The notes beneath the pieces are model-generated. The model worked only from the letters and a program-made list of their open reading frames with translations, was not told the DNA's origin and made no database searches. Shown piece after piece: positions 26,136 to 35,076 of a DNA stretch of 64,000 nt. Source of the DNA: Planctomycetota bacterium (GTDB lineage: Bacteria > Planctomycetota > Planctomycetia > Planctomycetales > Planctomycetaceae); the NCBI GenBank assembly GCA_023417655.1, contig JAEZFD010000066.1, positions 1 to 64,000 of the forward strand. Reading direction: 5' to 3'. A program made the translations under genes and the position numbers. The first letter of the stretch is position 1. Each line of letters begins with the position of its first letter.

Positions 26136-27695
26136 ATGAGAAGCAGCTGGTTCACGTTTTCACTCATCGCAGCCCTTGGACTGACCGGCCTGACGGTAGA
26201 TCTGTCAGACTGGACAGGAGTCGTTCGAGCCCATGCCGCTCCACCGGGTTCGAGCCCGATTCCCGAAGGATTGCAGCTGGTTCAGCCACAGATTCCCCCG
26301 GAGCTGGTCGGCAGTCTGAAGACGTTGAACGAGCGACTGCAGAAAGGTCTCCCCCCTGACGAGAATGCCGTCAACATTCTGATGGTGGCGTTTGGCCCCG
26401 ACGCCTTTGAGCCGGAGCTGAAAGCAGACTCGTTTGAATTATTGGGGCTCAAAGCCCTTCCCCCATATTCTCCTCAGTTCGTTCAGCTCGATCATTTCAC
26501 CAAACACCTGGAAGGCGTCCCTGCGGAGCAGAGTTTCGAAAAAGCACTCGACATTCAGGCCGAACTGTTCGCTGCGGGCGAAGAGGTCTGGTCTGAAGAA
26601 AAGTATCCGCTGCTGGTAAAATACCTTGACGCCAATGCGGAGACTCTGAAGACGGTCCGGCTTGCCTCTGAGAAGAAGGGCTATTACGCCCCGCTGTTGT
26701 CGGTGGAATCTCCGCCGCGACTTCTGTCCGTTGCGTTGAACATTGAACGCCGTCTGCCGTTTCTGACGCGCATGCTGGTCGCCCGCGCTCTGCTGCATTT
26801 TGGCCGGGGCGAATTCGATGAATGCACTCAGGATCTGGTCACCGGACACAAACTCGCGCTCCTGTTGGCAAACGGCTCTCCGCTTGATGTCTCAAACGCG
26901 AAAGCCCACGTCATGGACGCCCTCATCCAGCGTGGGGAAAGCGTCATCCTCGCAAGTGGTCGGTTTACAGGGGACGACCTGAAGAAATTCGCAGCCGCCT
27001 TTCGTGCCCTCCCCCCACTCCCGACGGCCGAAAAAGCAGCTGATCTTGGCGAAAGAGCGATTGTTCATCAGGAAATCGAACTCCTGAGCACCGATGAGTC
27101 ATCGGTTGCCGGGTTCTTCGAACAGGGATCGGATCCTGCGAGCAAGAAGCCCGCCGATCTCTCAGGTCTGGACTGGGATCTTGCGCTGACGCAAGCGGAC
27201 GAAATCTGGAACCAGATCGTCATCGCTCTGGGAAAGAGAGATCGGGCGGAGCAGGACAAATTATTCGCCACGCTGAACAAGCAGTACGAAGACTGGGAAA
27301 AATCGAGCGAGACTGATCTCAAGACGTTTGAGGCTCTGCTGAAAGCAGATCGGGCTGCTGCCAGTCGCTCTGTCGGGACAGATATGGCCATGTCATTACG
27401 CCCACTCTGGTGGCAACGTCGAGCAACCGATGATCGTGCCCGACTTCGCCGCGACTTCACCAACGTGGGAATCGCCCTCCTGGAATATCGCGAGAAACAT
27501 GGAAAGTTCCCGAGCGAACTCAAACAGCTGGTTCCTGAGTTCCTTCCGGCAGTTCCTGCCGATGCCCATTCTGACGGTGATTATCTCTACAAGGATGCAG
27601 GAGACGGCCAGGTTCTTCTCATGAGCCTCGGTCCGAATCGCGCTGACGATGCAAATCAAGCCTACAGTGATGATCAATTCCTGTTGGTCCGATGA
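26136..27695 (+). CDS. Exported hypothetical protein with pseudopilin-like C-terminus
   Basis: A 519-residue protein beginning with a signal-like segment (SWFTFSLIAALGLTGLT, cleavage possibly near RAHAAP). The body is helical and without recognised motif. The last 90 residues (D-F-T-N-V-G-I-A-L-L-E-Y-R-E-K-H-G-K-F-P, then S-L-G-P-N-R) look like the mature part of a type II secretion pseudopilin such as GspG, but without its N-terminal membrane helix. In planctomycetes this kind of tail is common on exported proteins of unknown role. The GATGGATGACAC context gives no strong ribosome site. The gene lies alone between ahcY and a long non-coding stretch. Confidence 0.75.
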   Translation: MRSSWFTFSLIAALGLTGLTVDLSDWTGVVRAHAAPPGSSPIPEGLQLVQPQIPPELVGSLKTLNERLQKGLPPDENAVNILMVAFGPDAFEPELKADSFELLGLKALPPYSPQFVQLDHFTKHLEGVPAEQSFEKALDIQAELFAAGEEVWSEEKYPLLVKYLDANAETLKTVRLASEKKGYYAPLLSVESPPRLLSVALNIERRLPFLTRMLVARALLHFGRGEFDECTQDLVTGHKLALLLANGSPLDVSNAKAHVMDALIQRGESVILASGRFTGDDLKKFAAAFRALPPLPTAEKAADLGERAIVHQEIELLSTDESSVAGFFEQGSDPASKKPADLSGLDWDLALTQADEIWNQIVIALGKRDRAEQDKLFATLNKQYEDWEKSSETDLKTFEALLKADRAAASRSVGTDMAMSLRPLWWQRRATDDRARLRRDFTNVGIALLEYREKHGKFPSELKQLVPEFLPAVPADAHSDGDYLYKDAGDGQVLLMSLGPNRADDANQAYSDDQFLLVR

Positions 27696-27923
27696 AATTT
27701 GAATCGTTTGTCGCGGGAAAGTTCCCGATCCAAAGGTCTAGCGATCATAAGAGTGACGTAAACATGCAGCACAAATGTATACAAATCCTTAATAATTTCT
27801 AACTCAACGGAAGAGTCACATTTGAACACTCTCCCTCAAACCTCGCATCCCTCATAACTTACGCCCCGATACCGTCACGGTGAAAAATTTTACATCGTAT
27901 GCGATTATTTCGCAAAAGACCCC

Positions 27924-27952
27924 TTGCAAGGTGACAGAGAAGAGTCAAGAAT
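27924..27952 (+). promoter_or_regulatory. Possible sigma-70-type promoter
   Basis: TTGCAA (27924-27929), a 17-base spacer and AAGAAT (27947-27952). The -10 matches the consensus at 4 of 6 positions. It would start transcription at about 27958-27960, the first base of the double hairpin. Confidence 0.35.
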
Positions 27953-27957
27953 AATCG

Positions 27958-28035
27958 TGCTGTCAGCGTTGGCCCGCACTGACAGCAACTTGAGCAGCCA
28001 TCGGTCAGGCCCGTCCGATGGCTGCCTCTTTTTTA
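27958..28035 (+). ncRNA. Candidate small RNA made of two hairpins
   Basis: TGCTGTCAG (27958-27966) pairs perfectly with CTGACAGCA (27979-27987). After six bases GCAGCCATCGG (27994-28004) pairs perfectly with CCGATGGCTGC (28015-28025), followed by CTCTTTTTTAT. A promoter-like pair sits exactly upstream. The whole unit would be about 75 bases. It could equally be a double terminator for a long 3' end of the gene at 26136, whose stop is 263 bases upstream; the perfect 5' hairpin and the promoter position favour an independent RNA only modestly. Confidence 0.4.
27994..28035 (+). terminator. Rho-independent terminator
   Basis: An 11-bp perfect stem (GCAGCCATCGG/CCGATGGCTGC), 10-base loop and a T-rich tail CTCTTTTTTAT. 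This is one of the strongest terminators in the window. Confidence 0.85.
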
Positions 28036-28355
28036 TATACCTGCACTTGCAGCTCGTGTTCTTGCTGCCGAGCGTTTTCGCTTCCGTTCCTCCACAATGC
28101 TTCTGATGGTGGAATTACTTCCCTTTCCAGTTCGGGAAGACCTTGCTGTGATGGTCTCCCTTCGCGGAAGTCACATTGACCGCATTCAACGGCAACGAGT
28201 AAAACCCATCTATCCCTCGGGACCGGAGTCAGCAAGTTGCATTGCAGCCAACTGGTTCCGAAGTTGATTCGATCCTGCCGATCTCATTCGTTCAGCATTT
28301 TTCCTGCGACTCGTGTGAGATCAACAGTTCGAAGAGGTCGGAGTATGACGGGCCA

Positions 28356-28463
28356 AGAGATCCATTTGCTCTGCCGACTGCCGTGCAGCGCGCGTTTTGA
28401 TTGATGAAAGACTCAATTCTGCGTGGCAACGACGGGCAGATCCAAAAGTAAAATGGTCTCAAC
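28356..28463 (+). repeat. Dispersed intergenic repeat, copy D (degenerate)
   Basis: AGAG...TTTGCTCTGCC at the left, then GCGTGGCAACGACGGGCAGATCC followed by AAAAGTAAAATGGTCTCAACT. The right part aligns with copy B (GCGTGGCGAGGACGGGCAGATTAAGAGACAGAATAGTCTTGCTCT). It lies about 105 bases upstream of the TPR lipoprotein gene, in its probable leader or promoter region. Confidence 0.55.
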
Positions 28464-28569
28464 TGGAGCGGAGACGGAATCGCTCTGCCCGGCCTCTCCG
28501 AAAGTTCTCATTTCCCCTCGATTTTATCTTCCCTCACGCCGTTCTCGCACCAATGGATTGGAACGAGTC

Positions 28570-29979
28570 ATGAAGCGCTGGTCGCTAGTATTGTTATTGT
28601 CAGGGTCACTGGCGGGTTGTGGAAATTCGACTCCCCCAAGTTCCGTCACATCCACCTCTTCAGAGTCCGCTCCTCCCAGCACGGCGGCCGAAACCACGGC
28701 ATCCGTGAGCTATGATCAGCTCCTGCAGTCCGCCGACGAGCTGATGCAGAAGAAGCAGGTGAAAGAGGCAGTCCAGACGCTGACCAAAGCGATCCAGGCA
28801 GAACCTCAGCGAACCGAAGCCTATCTGAAACGAAGCGCGATTCTGGCCGAAGCCAAGCTGCTTGCCGAAGCCATCGCCGATCTCACTTCTGCTCTGAAGA
28901 TTGATCCTCAGCAGTCGAAAGTCCTGAATACTCGAGGCTATTTCTTCCTGATCTCCCAGAACTATGAGCGGGCCAATCAGGATTTCAGCGACGCTATCGG
29001 CCTGGATCTGAACTATCCGCAGCCGTACAACAATCGGGGCCTCGCCCTGATCGCACAGGGAAAATTCGAAGAGGCAACCAAGGACTTCGATAACGCCCTG
29101 CGTCTGAAGCCAGAGTACCTCGACGCCCACAACAACCGTGGGTTCGCATTGATGCAGTTGAACCGTCCGGAAGAAGCGGTCGCCTCTTTCTCCCGCGCGA
29201 TCGAGCTCGACGCTAAGTACATCAATGCTCTCGCCAATCGCGGACGCTGCTATCTGAAACTGAATCGGCCAGCTGATGCGGTGGGAGATTTCAATGCACT
29301 GATCGCCCTGCAGCCGGATGCAGCGGGTCACTACACGAGTCGCTCAGAGGCCTTCCGCATGGCAGGCGACATGGCGGCTGCGAATGCTGACCTGCATTTC
29401 GTCGACTGGCTGAAACAGCTGGATGAAATCAACCAGCGTCTGGTTCGTAATACCCGAGATGCCGACGCGTGGGCAGACCGAGGACGTCATCTGCTGATGC
29501 AGAACCGTTCTGTCGAAGCCCGGCGATCACTCGAGAACGCATTGACTTTGAAACCAGAACATCCTCACGCTCTGGTCGCCCGGGCCCAGATGCTGATGAT
29601 CGAGAAGAAGTATCCTGAAGCCATCGCCGACTGCACTAAAGCTCTCGCAAGCGATCAGCGTTTTGAGATCTACTCGCTCCGCGGCGATGCTTATGTAGCG
29701 ACCGGCGACTATGCCAAGGCGATCGATGATTATTCAGCCGCCCGTCGCTTCGATCGACAGGTTGTCGAGACTTACCGTCAGCGAGCCAAGCTGCTGCGTG
29801 CTGCCGGCAATGAAACTCAGGCAAAGATGGATGAAGAGTTCGCTTCCGGATTGGAAAAACAGCTGACGGAAGCCATCAGTGCTGCTCCGGCGGCCACTCC
29901 CCGAGCAATGGTGATCGAACAGGTCAAGTACGAAGAGACGACAGCAGCTCCTGCTCCGCCGAAGACGACGACAAAGTGA
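28570..29979 (+). CDS. TPR repeat lipoprotein
   Basis: A 469-residue lipoprotein. The start ATG 28570 gives M-K-R-W-S-L-V-L-L-L-S-G-S-L-A-G-C, a signal peptide with lipobox L-A-G-C; the open frame continues upstream to 28423 but would bury that signal. After a Ser/Thr/Pro-rich linker come about nine tetratricopeptide repeats (for example A-V-Q-T-L-T-K-A-I-Q-A-E-P, then YNNRGLALIAQGKFEEATKD, then AHNNRGFALMQLNRPEEAVA) to about residue 410. The tail is rich in Ala, Pro and Thr. It probably anchors a protein-docking scaffold to a membrane in the periplasm. It ends at a strong terminator. Confidence 0.88.
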   Translation: MKRWSLVLLLSGSLAGCGNSTPPSSVTSTSSESAPPSTAAETTASVSYDQLLQSADELMQKKQVKEAVQTLTKAIQAEPQRTEAYLKRSAILAEAKLLAEAIADLTSALKIDPQQSKVLNTRGYFFLISQNYERANQDFSDAIGLDLNYPQPYNNRGLALIAQGKFEEATKDFDNALRLKPEYLDAHNNRGFALMQLNRPEEAVASFSRAIELDAKYINALANRGRCYLKLNRPADAVGDFNALIALQPDAAGHYTSRSEAFRMAGDMAAANADLHFVDWLKQLDEINQRLVRNTRDADAWADRGRHLLMQNRSVEARRSLENALTLKPEHPHALVARAQMLMIEKKYPEAIADCTKALASDQRFEIYSLRGDAYVATGDYAKAIDDYSAARRFDRQVVETYRQRAKLLRAAGNETQAKMDEEFASGLEKQLTEAISAAPAATPRAMVIEQVKYEETTAAPAPPKTTTK

Positions 29980-30039
29980 TGAGCCGGAGTACGGAATGAA
30001 ATTCATTCCGGAATCGACCGCTGAATTGAAAATTTTGAG

Positions 30040-30086
30040 TGACTCGCCGGGTCAGCCCCACAGGCTCGGCGAGTCATTTTCTTTTT
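30040..30086 (+). terminator. Rho-independent terminator
   Basis: TGACTCGCCG (30040-30049) pairs perfectly with CGGCGAGTCA (30067-30076), followed by TTTTCTTTTT. It closes the TPR lipoprotein gene and directly touches repeat copy B. Confidence 0.85.
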
Positions 30087-30195
30087 AGAGCAGTTTGCTC
30101 TCCCTCGTACCCGCGAAGCGCGGCTTTGGGCAGCAAAAACGCTGTCTCCCGCGTGGCGAGGACGGGCAGATTAAGAGACAGAATAGTCTTGCTCT
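30087..30195 (+). repeat. Dispersed intergenic repeat, copy B (best preserved)
   Basis: 109 bp, beginning AGAGCA-GTT-TGCTCT and ending AATAGTCTTGCTCT, so the ends form an inverted repeat (AGAGCA/TGCTCT). It contains CCCGCGAAGCGCGG (a small internal dyad) and GCGTGGCGAGGACGGGCAG. It fills the gap between the terminator of the TPR gene and the stop of the radical SAM gene. Confidence 0.7.
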
Positions 30196-30198
30196 CTC

Positions 30199-31107
30199 CT
30201 ACCCTTCGATGAGTGAGTCAGGAGACTCAGGGAGCCATCTCCCGGCAAATCCATCGATCCCGACGCCAGTGCGAGTCGGAAAGTGACGCCGAGCGATAGC
30301 GACCATCTCGTCGCGGTACTCGAGACTCGCTGCGCGCGGTTCGACCGCTCTGATCGCAGCTGGCAGCGGAGTTCTCAAGGTCCGGCTTCCATTCGTTGAA
30401 CCATCTCCGCCAATGAAGTGATCAATCACGACGGCATCGGCCACCTCGGCCAGAGACGCGAAGAATTCATCGGGAGCGTGAATCGGCAGCAGTGGAGCGA
30501 CCGTGACGACGACTTCGAGCCCTGCTCGCTTCAGCTCACGGCAGGCATTCAATCGAGCCTGAACTGATGCAGCCGGGGGAGGAAGACCTGGCAAGCGATC
30601 CTGATCACTTTCAATGGAAACATGGACTCGCACCCGACATTTCGCCTGCAGTTGTTGCAGCTGCGGCAGTTCATCCAGGACGAGGGGAGAATGCGTCTGC
30701 AGGATCAGTTCATCAGGTGGGACCTCGTGCATCGCCTGCAGGAGTTGATGAGTCACATGATATTTACGCTCCTGAGGGACGAATGGGTCGGTCGCACTGG
30801 AACAGAAAATCGAGAACCGGCCAAGCGTTCGTCGAGCCCAAGCTGCTTCGCGGTGAGCGTTCTTCAGATACGACTCGGCGGCGTTCGTCCGGACATCCAG
30901 AAAGCTGCCCCAGGCACGTCCCTGCAGAACCCACTGATGGTGCCGCACATAGCAGCCGACTCCGCACAGTGCGTTCCCGAAGCTGCAACCGCGATATGGC
31001 TGCAGAGAATGCGAAGACACGGTCGTCAGAAAGCCCGACGACCGTGTCAGAATGTTCTTCACTGAGACGAGTTGGATCTCCACGGTCACTCTGCCATGTT
31101 CTGGCAC
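30199..31107 (-). CDS. Radical SAM protein, spore photoproduct lyase-like, with unusual Cys spacing
   Basis: A 302-residue protein that by sequence belongs near the SPL-type radical SAM proteins: P-Y-R-G-C41-S-F-G-N-A-L-C48-G-V-G-C52-Y-V-R. Usual members read P-Y-R-G-C-x3-C-x2-C-Y-x-R, so here the spacing is C-x6-C-x3-C while the flanking residues are conserved. Other barrel features follow (IFCSSATDPFVPQERKY, then LILQTHSPLV, then VHVSIESDQDRL). A repair or modification reaction using SAM-derived radicals is likely; substrate unknown. GTG 31107 has AGGAAGGG upstream and starts 24 bp after the aspartate kinase stop, so the genes are cotranscribed. Confidence 0.82.
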   Translation of the reverse strand: MPEHGRVTVEIQLVSVKNILTRSSGFLTTVSSHSLQPYRGCSFGNALCGVGCYVRHHQWVLQGRAWGSFLDVRTNAAESYLKNAHREAAWARRTLGRFSIFCSSATDPFVPQERKYHVTHQLLQAMHEVPPDELILQTHSPLVLDELPQLQQLQAKCRVRVHVSIESDQDRLPGLPPPAASVQARLNACRELKRAGLEVVVTVAPLLPIHAPDEFFASLAEVADAVVIDHFIGGDGSTNGSRTLRTPLPAAIRAVEPRAASLEYRDEMVAIARRHFPTRTGVGIDGFAGRWLPESPDSLIEG

Positions 31108-31131
31108 CGCGAGAGGCCCTTCCTGCGAGAA

Positions 31132-32919
31132 TTACTCGAGGGAAAACGCCTTCTTCAGTGCGGCATAAGCCTGCTCACCCTGCGATTGTGCGACAACCAC
31201 GCTCATTCGGATCTCACTGGTGTTGATCATCTGAATGTTGACACCGGCCTCAGCCAGTGCACCGAACAGACGCTCGCCGACGCCGGTATGAGTCCGCAGA
31301 CCGATCCCTGCCACGCTCAGTTTCGTGATGTGCGGTTCTGTAGAGAAGGTCGCTCCGGCCCACTCCTTCAGCAGGGTCGAAAGAACTTCCTGACACTTCT
31401 CCAGTTGGACCTTCGGCACGGTGAAACTGATGCGTGCCTGTCCGCTATGGCTGACGTTCTGGACAATCATGTCGACCATGATGCCCGCCTCGGCGACAAC
31501 CGAGAACAATTGAGCACAGATGCCTGGCCGATCAGGAACGTTGTCCAGCGTCACACGCGACTGCGAATCGTCGAGCAGGACTTCACTGACGACGATGTCT
31601 TCCATGCTGGCGAGTTTGCGAACGACCGCCTGCAGAATCCCTTCGCTGCTTTCACGGGTGGTTGCCCTGTGGTCAGCCATGTCGCTTGCGGCAACAGAGG
31701 CGACGACTGACGTTCCCTGTTCGAGCTGGAAGCCCTTGTGAATCGCCAGTAACGCATCCTGACAGCGGCTGCGATCAACCAGAGCGGAGATCTTGATCTC
31801 GCTGGTAGTGATCATTTCCAGATTGATCCCTGCATCCGCGAGCGAGCGGAACATCGTCGCAGCGACGCCGGGATGAGTCAGCATTCCGCTGCCGACTGCG
31901 GAGACCTTCGAGACGTGAGTTCCGCTATGAACAACGCCGGCTCCCAGTGCTTTGACGGCCGCTTCCGCAGCGGTCAGCGTCTCAGCAAGATCCCCTTCCG
32001 GTACCGTGAAGGTGACTTCGGCAAGACCATTCTGCGCGACGTTCTGAATCACCATGTCGATGGGAATCTTGCGTGCAGACAGATTGGAGAAGACAGTCGC
32101 CATCACGCCTGGCTGATCTGGCAGATCGGCGAGAGTCACTCGGGCTTCCTGCTTGGCAGTTGCCAGTCCGGTCACGACGCGGTCTTCCGTCCGGTTGGCA
32201 ATCAGTGTTCCGAGATTCTCGTTGAACGACGGGCGGACCCGCAGCGGCACCCGGAACTTCTTCGCGAATTCGATCGATCGCGAGTGCATGACGCCTGCCC
32301 CGAGGCTCGCGAGTTCCAGCATCTCGTCATAGGAAATTTCATTGATTTTACGGGCATCGGACACGGCCCGAGGATCTGTGGTGTAAACCCCTTCCACGTC
32401 GGTATAGATCTGGCACTCTTCAGCTTCGAGAGCCGCTGCCAGAGCCGTCGCAGTGGTATCGCTGCCGCCTCGTCCGAGTGTGGTGATGTTTCGTGAATCG
32501 TCCATCCCCTGGAATCCGCAGGCGACGACGATTTCACCGGCGTCGAGATGCGACTTGATCCGGTCGGTTTCGATCGAGCGAATGCGGGCTTTGGAATAGG
32601 TGGAATCGGTCATGATCCCCAGCTGTCCGCCGGTCAGACTGATGGCCTTTTCTCCCATCCCGTGGATCGCCATCGCGACGAGGGCGACTGCTTCCTGTTC
32701 CCCAGTCGACAGCAGCATGTCCATTTCGCGCGCGGAGGGGCGTTCCGACATTTCTTCGGCAAGACGCACGAGTTCGTCCGTTTTGTGTCCGCGCGCAGAG
32801 ACCACCATGACCACCTGATGGCCGGCTCGTTTCGTGGCAACAGCCCGGGCAGCAGCAGCGCGAATCTTGTCGGCGGTCGCCACACTGGTTCCGCCAAATT
32901 TCTGCACGACGATCGACAT
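31132..32919 (-). CDS. lysC: Aspartate kinase with four ACT domains
   Basis: A 595-residue aspartokinase that phosphorylates aspartate at the head of lysine, threonine, methionine and diaminopimelate synthesis. The kinase domain starts K-F-G-G-T-S-V and includes G-R-G-G-S-D-T-T-A. The regulatory part is doubled. ACT pair one is V-T-L-A-D-L-P-D-Q-P-G-V (near 265) with G-S-G-M-L-T-H-P-G-V (near 345). Pair two is V-T-L-D-N-V-P-D-R-P-G-I (near 440) with G-I-G-L-R-T-H-T-G-V (near 525), and each pair contains I-N-x-x-M-I-x-T-S-E-I. Most bacterial enzymes have one pair and about 400-450 residues. The pairs probably bind lysine and threonine for feedback control, as in cyanobacterial four-ACT enzymes. 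Confidence 0.95.
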   Translation of the reverse strand: MSIVVQKFGGTSVATADKIRAAAARAVATKRAGHQVVMVVSARGHKTDELVRLAEEMSERPSAREMDMLLSTGEQEAVALVAMAIHGMGEKAISLTGGQLGIMTDSTYSKARIRSIETDRIKSHLDAGEIVVACGFQGMDDSRNITTLGRGGSDTTATALAAALEAEECQIYTDVEGVYTTDPRAVSDARKINEISYDEMLELASLGAGVMHSRSIEFAKKFRVPLRVRPSFNENLGTLIANRTEDRVVTGLATAKQEARVTLADLPDQPGVMATVFSNLSARKIPIDMVIQNVAQNGLAEVTFTVPEGDLAETLTAAEAAVKALGAGVVHSGTHVSKVSAVGSGMLTHPGVAATMFRSLADAGINLEMITTSEIKISALVDRSRCQDALLAIHKGFQLEQGTSVVASVAASDMADHRATTRESSEGILQAVVRKLASMEDIVVSEVLLDDSQSRVTLDNVPDRPGICAQLFSVVAEAGIMVDMIVQNVSHSGQARISFTVPKVQLEKCQEVLSTLLKEWAGATFSTEPHITKLSVAGIGLRTHTGVGERLFGALAEAGVNIQMINTSEIRMSVVVAQSQGEQAYAALKKAFSLE

Positions 32920-33211
32920 GGACGTCTCTTTTCCGTGTTCAGCAGTCCGCCCGGTCTCCGGGCGATTTCAGAAAGCGGAAAAGGATACCAATGATCTTCC
33001 GGAAAGGCGAATCGGGGTGACGTTGAATTTTTCCGAGGGAGTCATTTGCCGGAATGAGCCTGCACCGAACGGAGAGAACCTGACCTGTGGTTCATTTGAA
33101 TAGCTCGCGGCACTCCGAAGAAGCGGTCTCCGCCCTGCGTTCGTGGGCTCTCCCGGTGCTCCACAACGGATTCAACACGTTACTACTGAGAGAGTTGTCG
33201 CAATTTCTGAA

Positions 33212-33970
33212 TCACCACGGAAGGGGGCTGCCCATGTGAAAGAAGCCGCCGGTCGGCCCATCATCAGGCAGAGTCGCCAGTTGGACACTGGTCTTTCCGC
33301 CTTCATCAACATCCAGATCGGCTCCTGCTCCCCCCATGTCTGTTTTCACCCAGCCGGGATGAGCCGAGTTCACCTTAATGGGAGTATCTCGCAACTCAGC
33401 GGCCAAATGGACAGTAAACGCATTCAGAGCCGTTTTGGATGCATCATATGCAAATGCCTTGGCTCCATAGATGGGAGACGAAGGATTGGCATGCAGCGTC
33501 AGTGACCCGAGAATGCTCGACAGATTGACGATGCGGCCTGCAGGGGATTTGCGAATCAGAGGCAGCAGGGCCTGCGTCAGTGCGATCAGTGAGAAGAAGT
33601 TGGTATCGAACGTTTCACGCAACGCGGCTTGTGAAACCGTGCTGGTGGTGTTGAATCCACCGGGATGTGAGAAGTCAGATTCCTCTCGCATGATTCCGGC
33701 GTTGTTGACCAGAATATCCAGCCGACCAAATCTCTGTTCAAGCAGGTTGGCGACCTGTCCATGATGCTCGTGTCGGGTTACATCAAACTCAACTGCCTCA
33801 ACATTGGAGATGCCGTCGCGTCGAAGCTCCTCCGCAGCCTGCTCTCCCTTTGCAGCATCACGAGCACCGATGAGCACCGTAATCCCGAGTTGACCGAGCC
33901 CGCGAGCGGTCTCAAGTCCCAAGCCCCGATTTGCTCCTGTCACGAATGCAATCTTCTCGCCGGTTGCCAT
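33212..33970 (-). CDS. Short-chain dehydrogenase/reductase
   Basis: A 252-residue NAD(P)-dependent SDR. The cofactor motif T-G-A-N-R-G-L-G (residues 11-18), the N-N-A-G segment (89-92), the catalytic serine in V-N-L-S-S and Y175-x3-K179 are all present. The sequence resembles the retinol dehydrogenase/WW-oxidoreductase-like branch (S-A-H-P-G-W-V-K-T-D-M). The C-terminus F-F-H-M-G-S-P-L-P-W resembles that of plant carbonyl reductases and related bacterial SDRs. The substrate is unknown. It is downstream of the epimerase gene on the same strand, about 95 bp away, with 292 bp of non-coding sequence before lysC. Confidence 0.88.
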   Translation of the reverse strand: MATGEKIAFVTGANRGLGLETARGLGQLGITVLIGARDAAKGEQAAEELRRDGISNVEAVEFDVTRHEHHGQVANLLEQRFGRLDILVNNAGIMREESDFSHPGGFNTTSTVSQAALRETFDTNFFSLIALTQALLPLIRKSPAGRIVNLSSILGSLTLHANPSSPIYGAKAFAYDASKTALNAFTVHLAAELRDTPIKVNSAHPGWVKTDMGGAGADLDVDEGGKTSVQLATLPDDGPTGGFFHMGSPLPW

Positions 33971-34065
33971 CTTCTGTCTCCGAGATCACGCAGGAAGAGT
34001 TCGCCCGGTTTTCATTCTACCGGATCGCAATCACCCGACAAACTGCCTGATCCCGCAACGGTGAT

Positions 34066-35076
34066 TCAGCTGACAGAAAAATAGCTGCGGTACCAGTCCA
34101 CAAATCGCGCAATGCCGACCTCAATAGAGGTCGATGGTTTGAAGCCGACGTCCTCGACAAGTGCATCGACATCGGCAAACGTCTCAGGGACATCACCGGG
34201 CTGCATGTCCAGAAAGTTTTTGATGGCCTTCTTTCCGAGACAATTCTCCAAGGTTTCAATCAGCGTCAGCAACTCCACCGGCTGGTTATTACCAATGTTA
34301 TAAAGCCGATAGGGGGCAGAACTGGTTCCTGGGTCCGGGTGGGCTCCTGACCAGTCAGGATTCGGTTGAGCGACGTGATCCAAAGTGCGGACAACACCTT
34401 CCGCGATATCGTCGATATAGGTCATATCCCGTTTCATTTTCCCATGGTTGAACACATCAATCGGACGGCCTTCGAGAATCGCCTTTGTGAAAATGAACAT
34501 CGCCATGTCCGGTCGGCCCCACGGTCCATACACCGTGAAGAAACGCAGGCCGGTCGTCGGTAACCGGAACAGATGGCTATAAGCATGGGCCATCAGCTCG
34601 TTGGCCTTCTTCGTCGCCGCATACAGGCTCAACGGATGGTCAACATTGTCATGCACCGAGAACGGGATAGTCGTATTCGCTCCATAGACCGAGCTACTGC
34701 TGGCATAGACCAGATGCTCAACCTGAGTCTGCCGGCAGTTTTCGAGAATGTTGCCGAATCCGACCAGATTCGAATCAACATACGACGCAGGATTCTCGAG
34801 TGAATAGCGAACACCCGCTTGAGCCGCGAGATTCACCACCCGGTCGAATTTTTCTTCCAGAAAGAGCCTTTGCAGAGCACCCCGATTGACGAGATCAATC
34901 TCTTCAAAGCGAAATCGGGATGACTCCTGAAGCAGTCGAAGACGATCCTGCTTCAGACTGACGAGATAATAGCTGTTGAGATTGTCGAGACCGACAACGG
35001 TATCTCCACGCTCCAGCAATCGTTGCGCGACATGAAAGCCGATGAAGCCGGCGGCGCCTGTGACAAGAACTTTCAT
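34066..35076 (-). CDS. UDP-glucuronate 4-epimerase-like nucleotide-sugar epimerase
   Basis: A 336-residue extended SDR. The N-terminus V-T-G-A-A-G-F-I-G-F-H-V binds NAD, and catalytic Y152-x3-K156 (YAATK) follows the serine-rich SSSSVYG. The segment A-Q-A-G-V-R-Y-S-L-E-N-P and the tail D-V-P-E-T-F-A-D are typical of UDP-glucuronate 4-epimerases, which interconvert UDP-glucuronate and UDP-galacturonate for surface polysaccharide synthesis. Closely related enzymes act on other UDP-sugars, so the exact substrate is a family-based inference. No polysaccharide cluster surrounds it. Confidence 0.88.
   Translation of the reverse strand: MKVLVTGAAGFIGFHVAQRLLERGDTVVGLDNLNSYYLVSLKQDRLRLLQESSRFRFEEIDLVNRGALQRLFLEEKFDRVVNLAAQAGVRYSLENPASYVDSNLVGFGNILENCRQTQVEHLVYASSSSVYGANTTIPFSVHDNVDHPLSLYAATKKANELMAHAYSHLFRLPTTGLRFFTVYGPWGRPDMAMFIFTKAILEGRPIDVFNHGKMKRDMTYIDDIAEGVVRTLDHVAQPNPDWSGAHPDPGTSSAPYRLYNIGNNQPVELLTLIETLENCLGKKAIKNFLDMQPGDVPETFADVDALVEDVGFKPSTSIEVGIARFVDWYRSYFSVS

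Larger units (their letters stand above)
27696..28569. other. Long intergenic region (ncRNA candidate, terminator, repeat copy D)
   Basis: 874 bp without a convincing gene. It contains a TTGCAA-N17-AAGAAT promoter-like pair at 27924-27952, two perfect hairpins at 27958-28025 with a T-run, and repeat copy D at 28356-28463. Reading frames here up to about 75 codons have no ribosome site or family signal. Confidence 0.5.
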
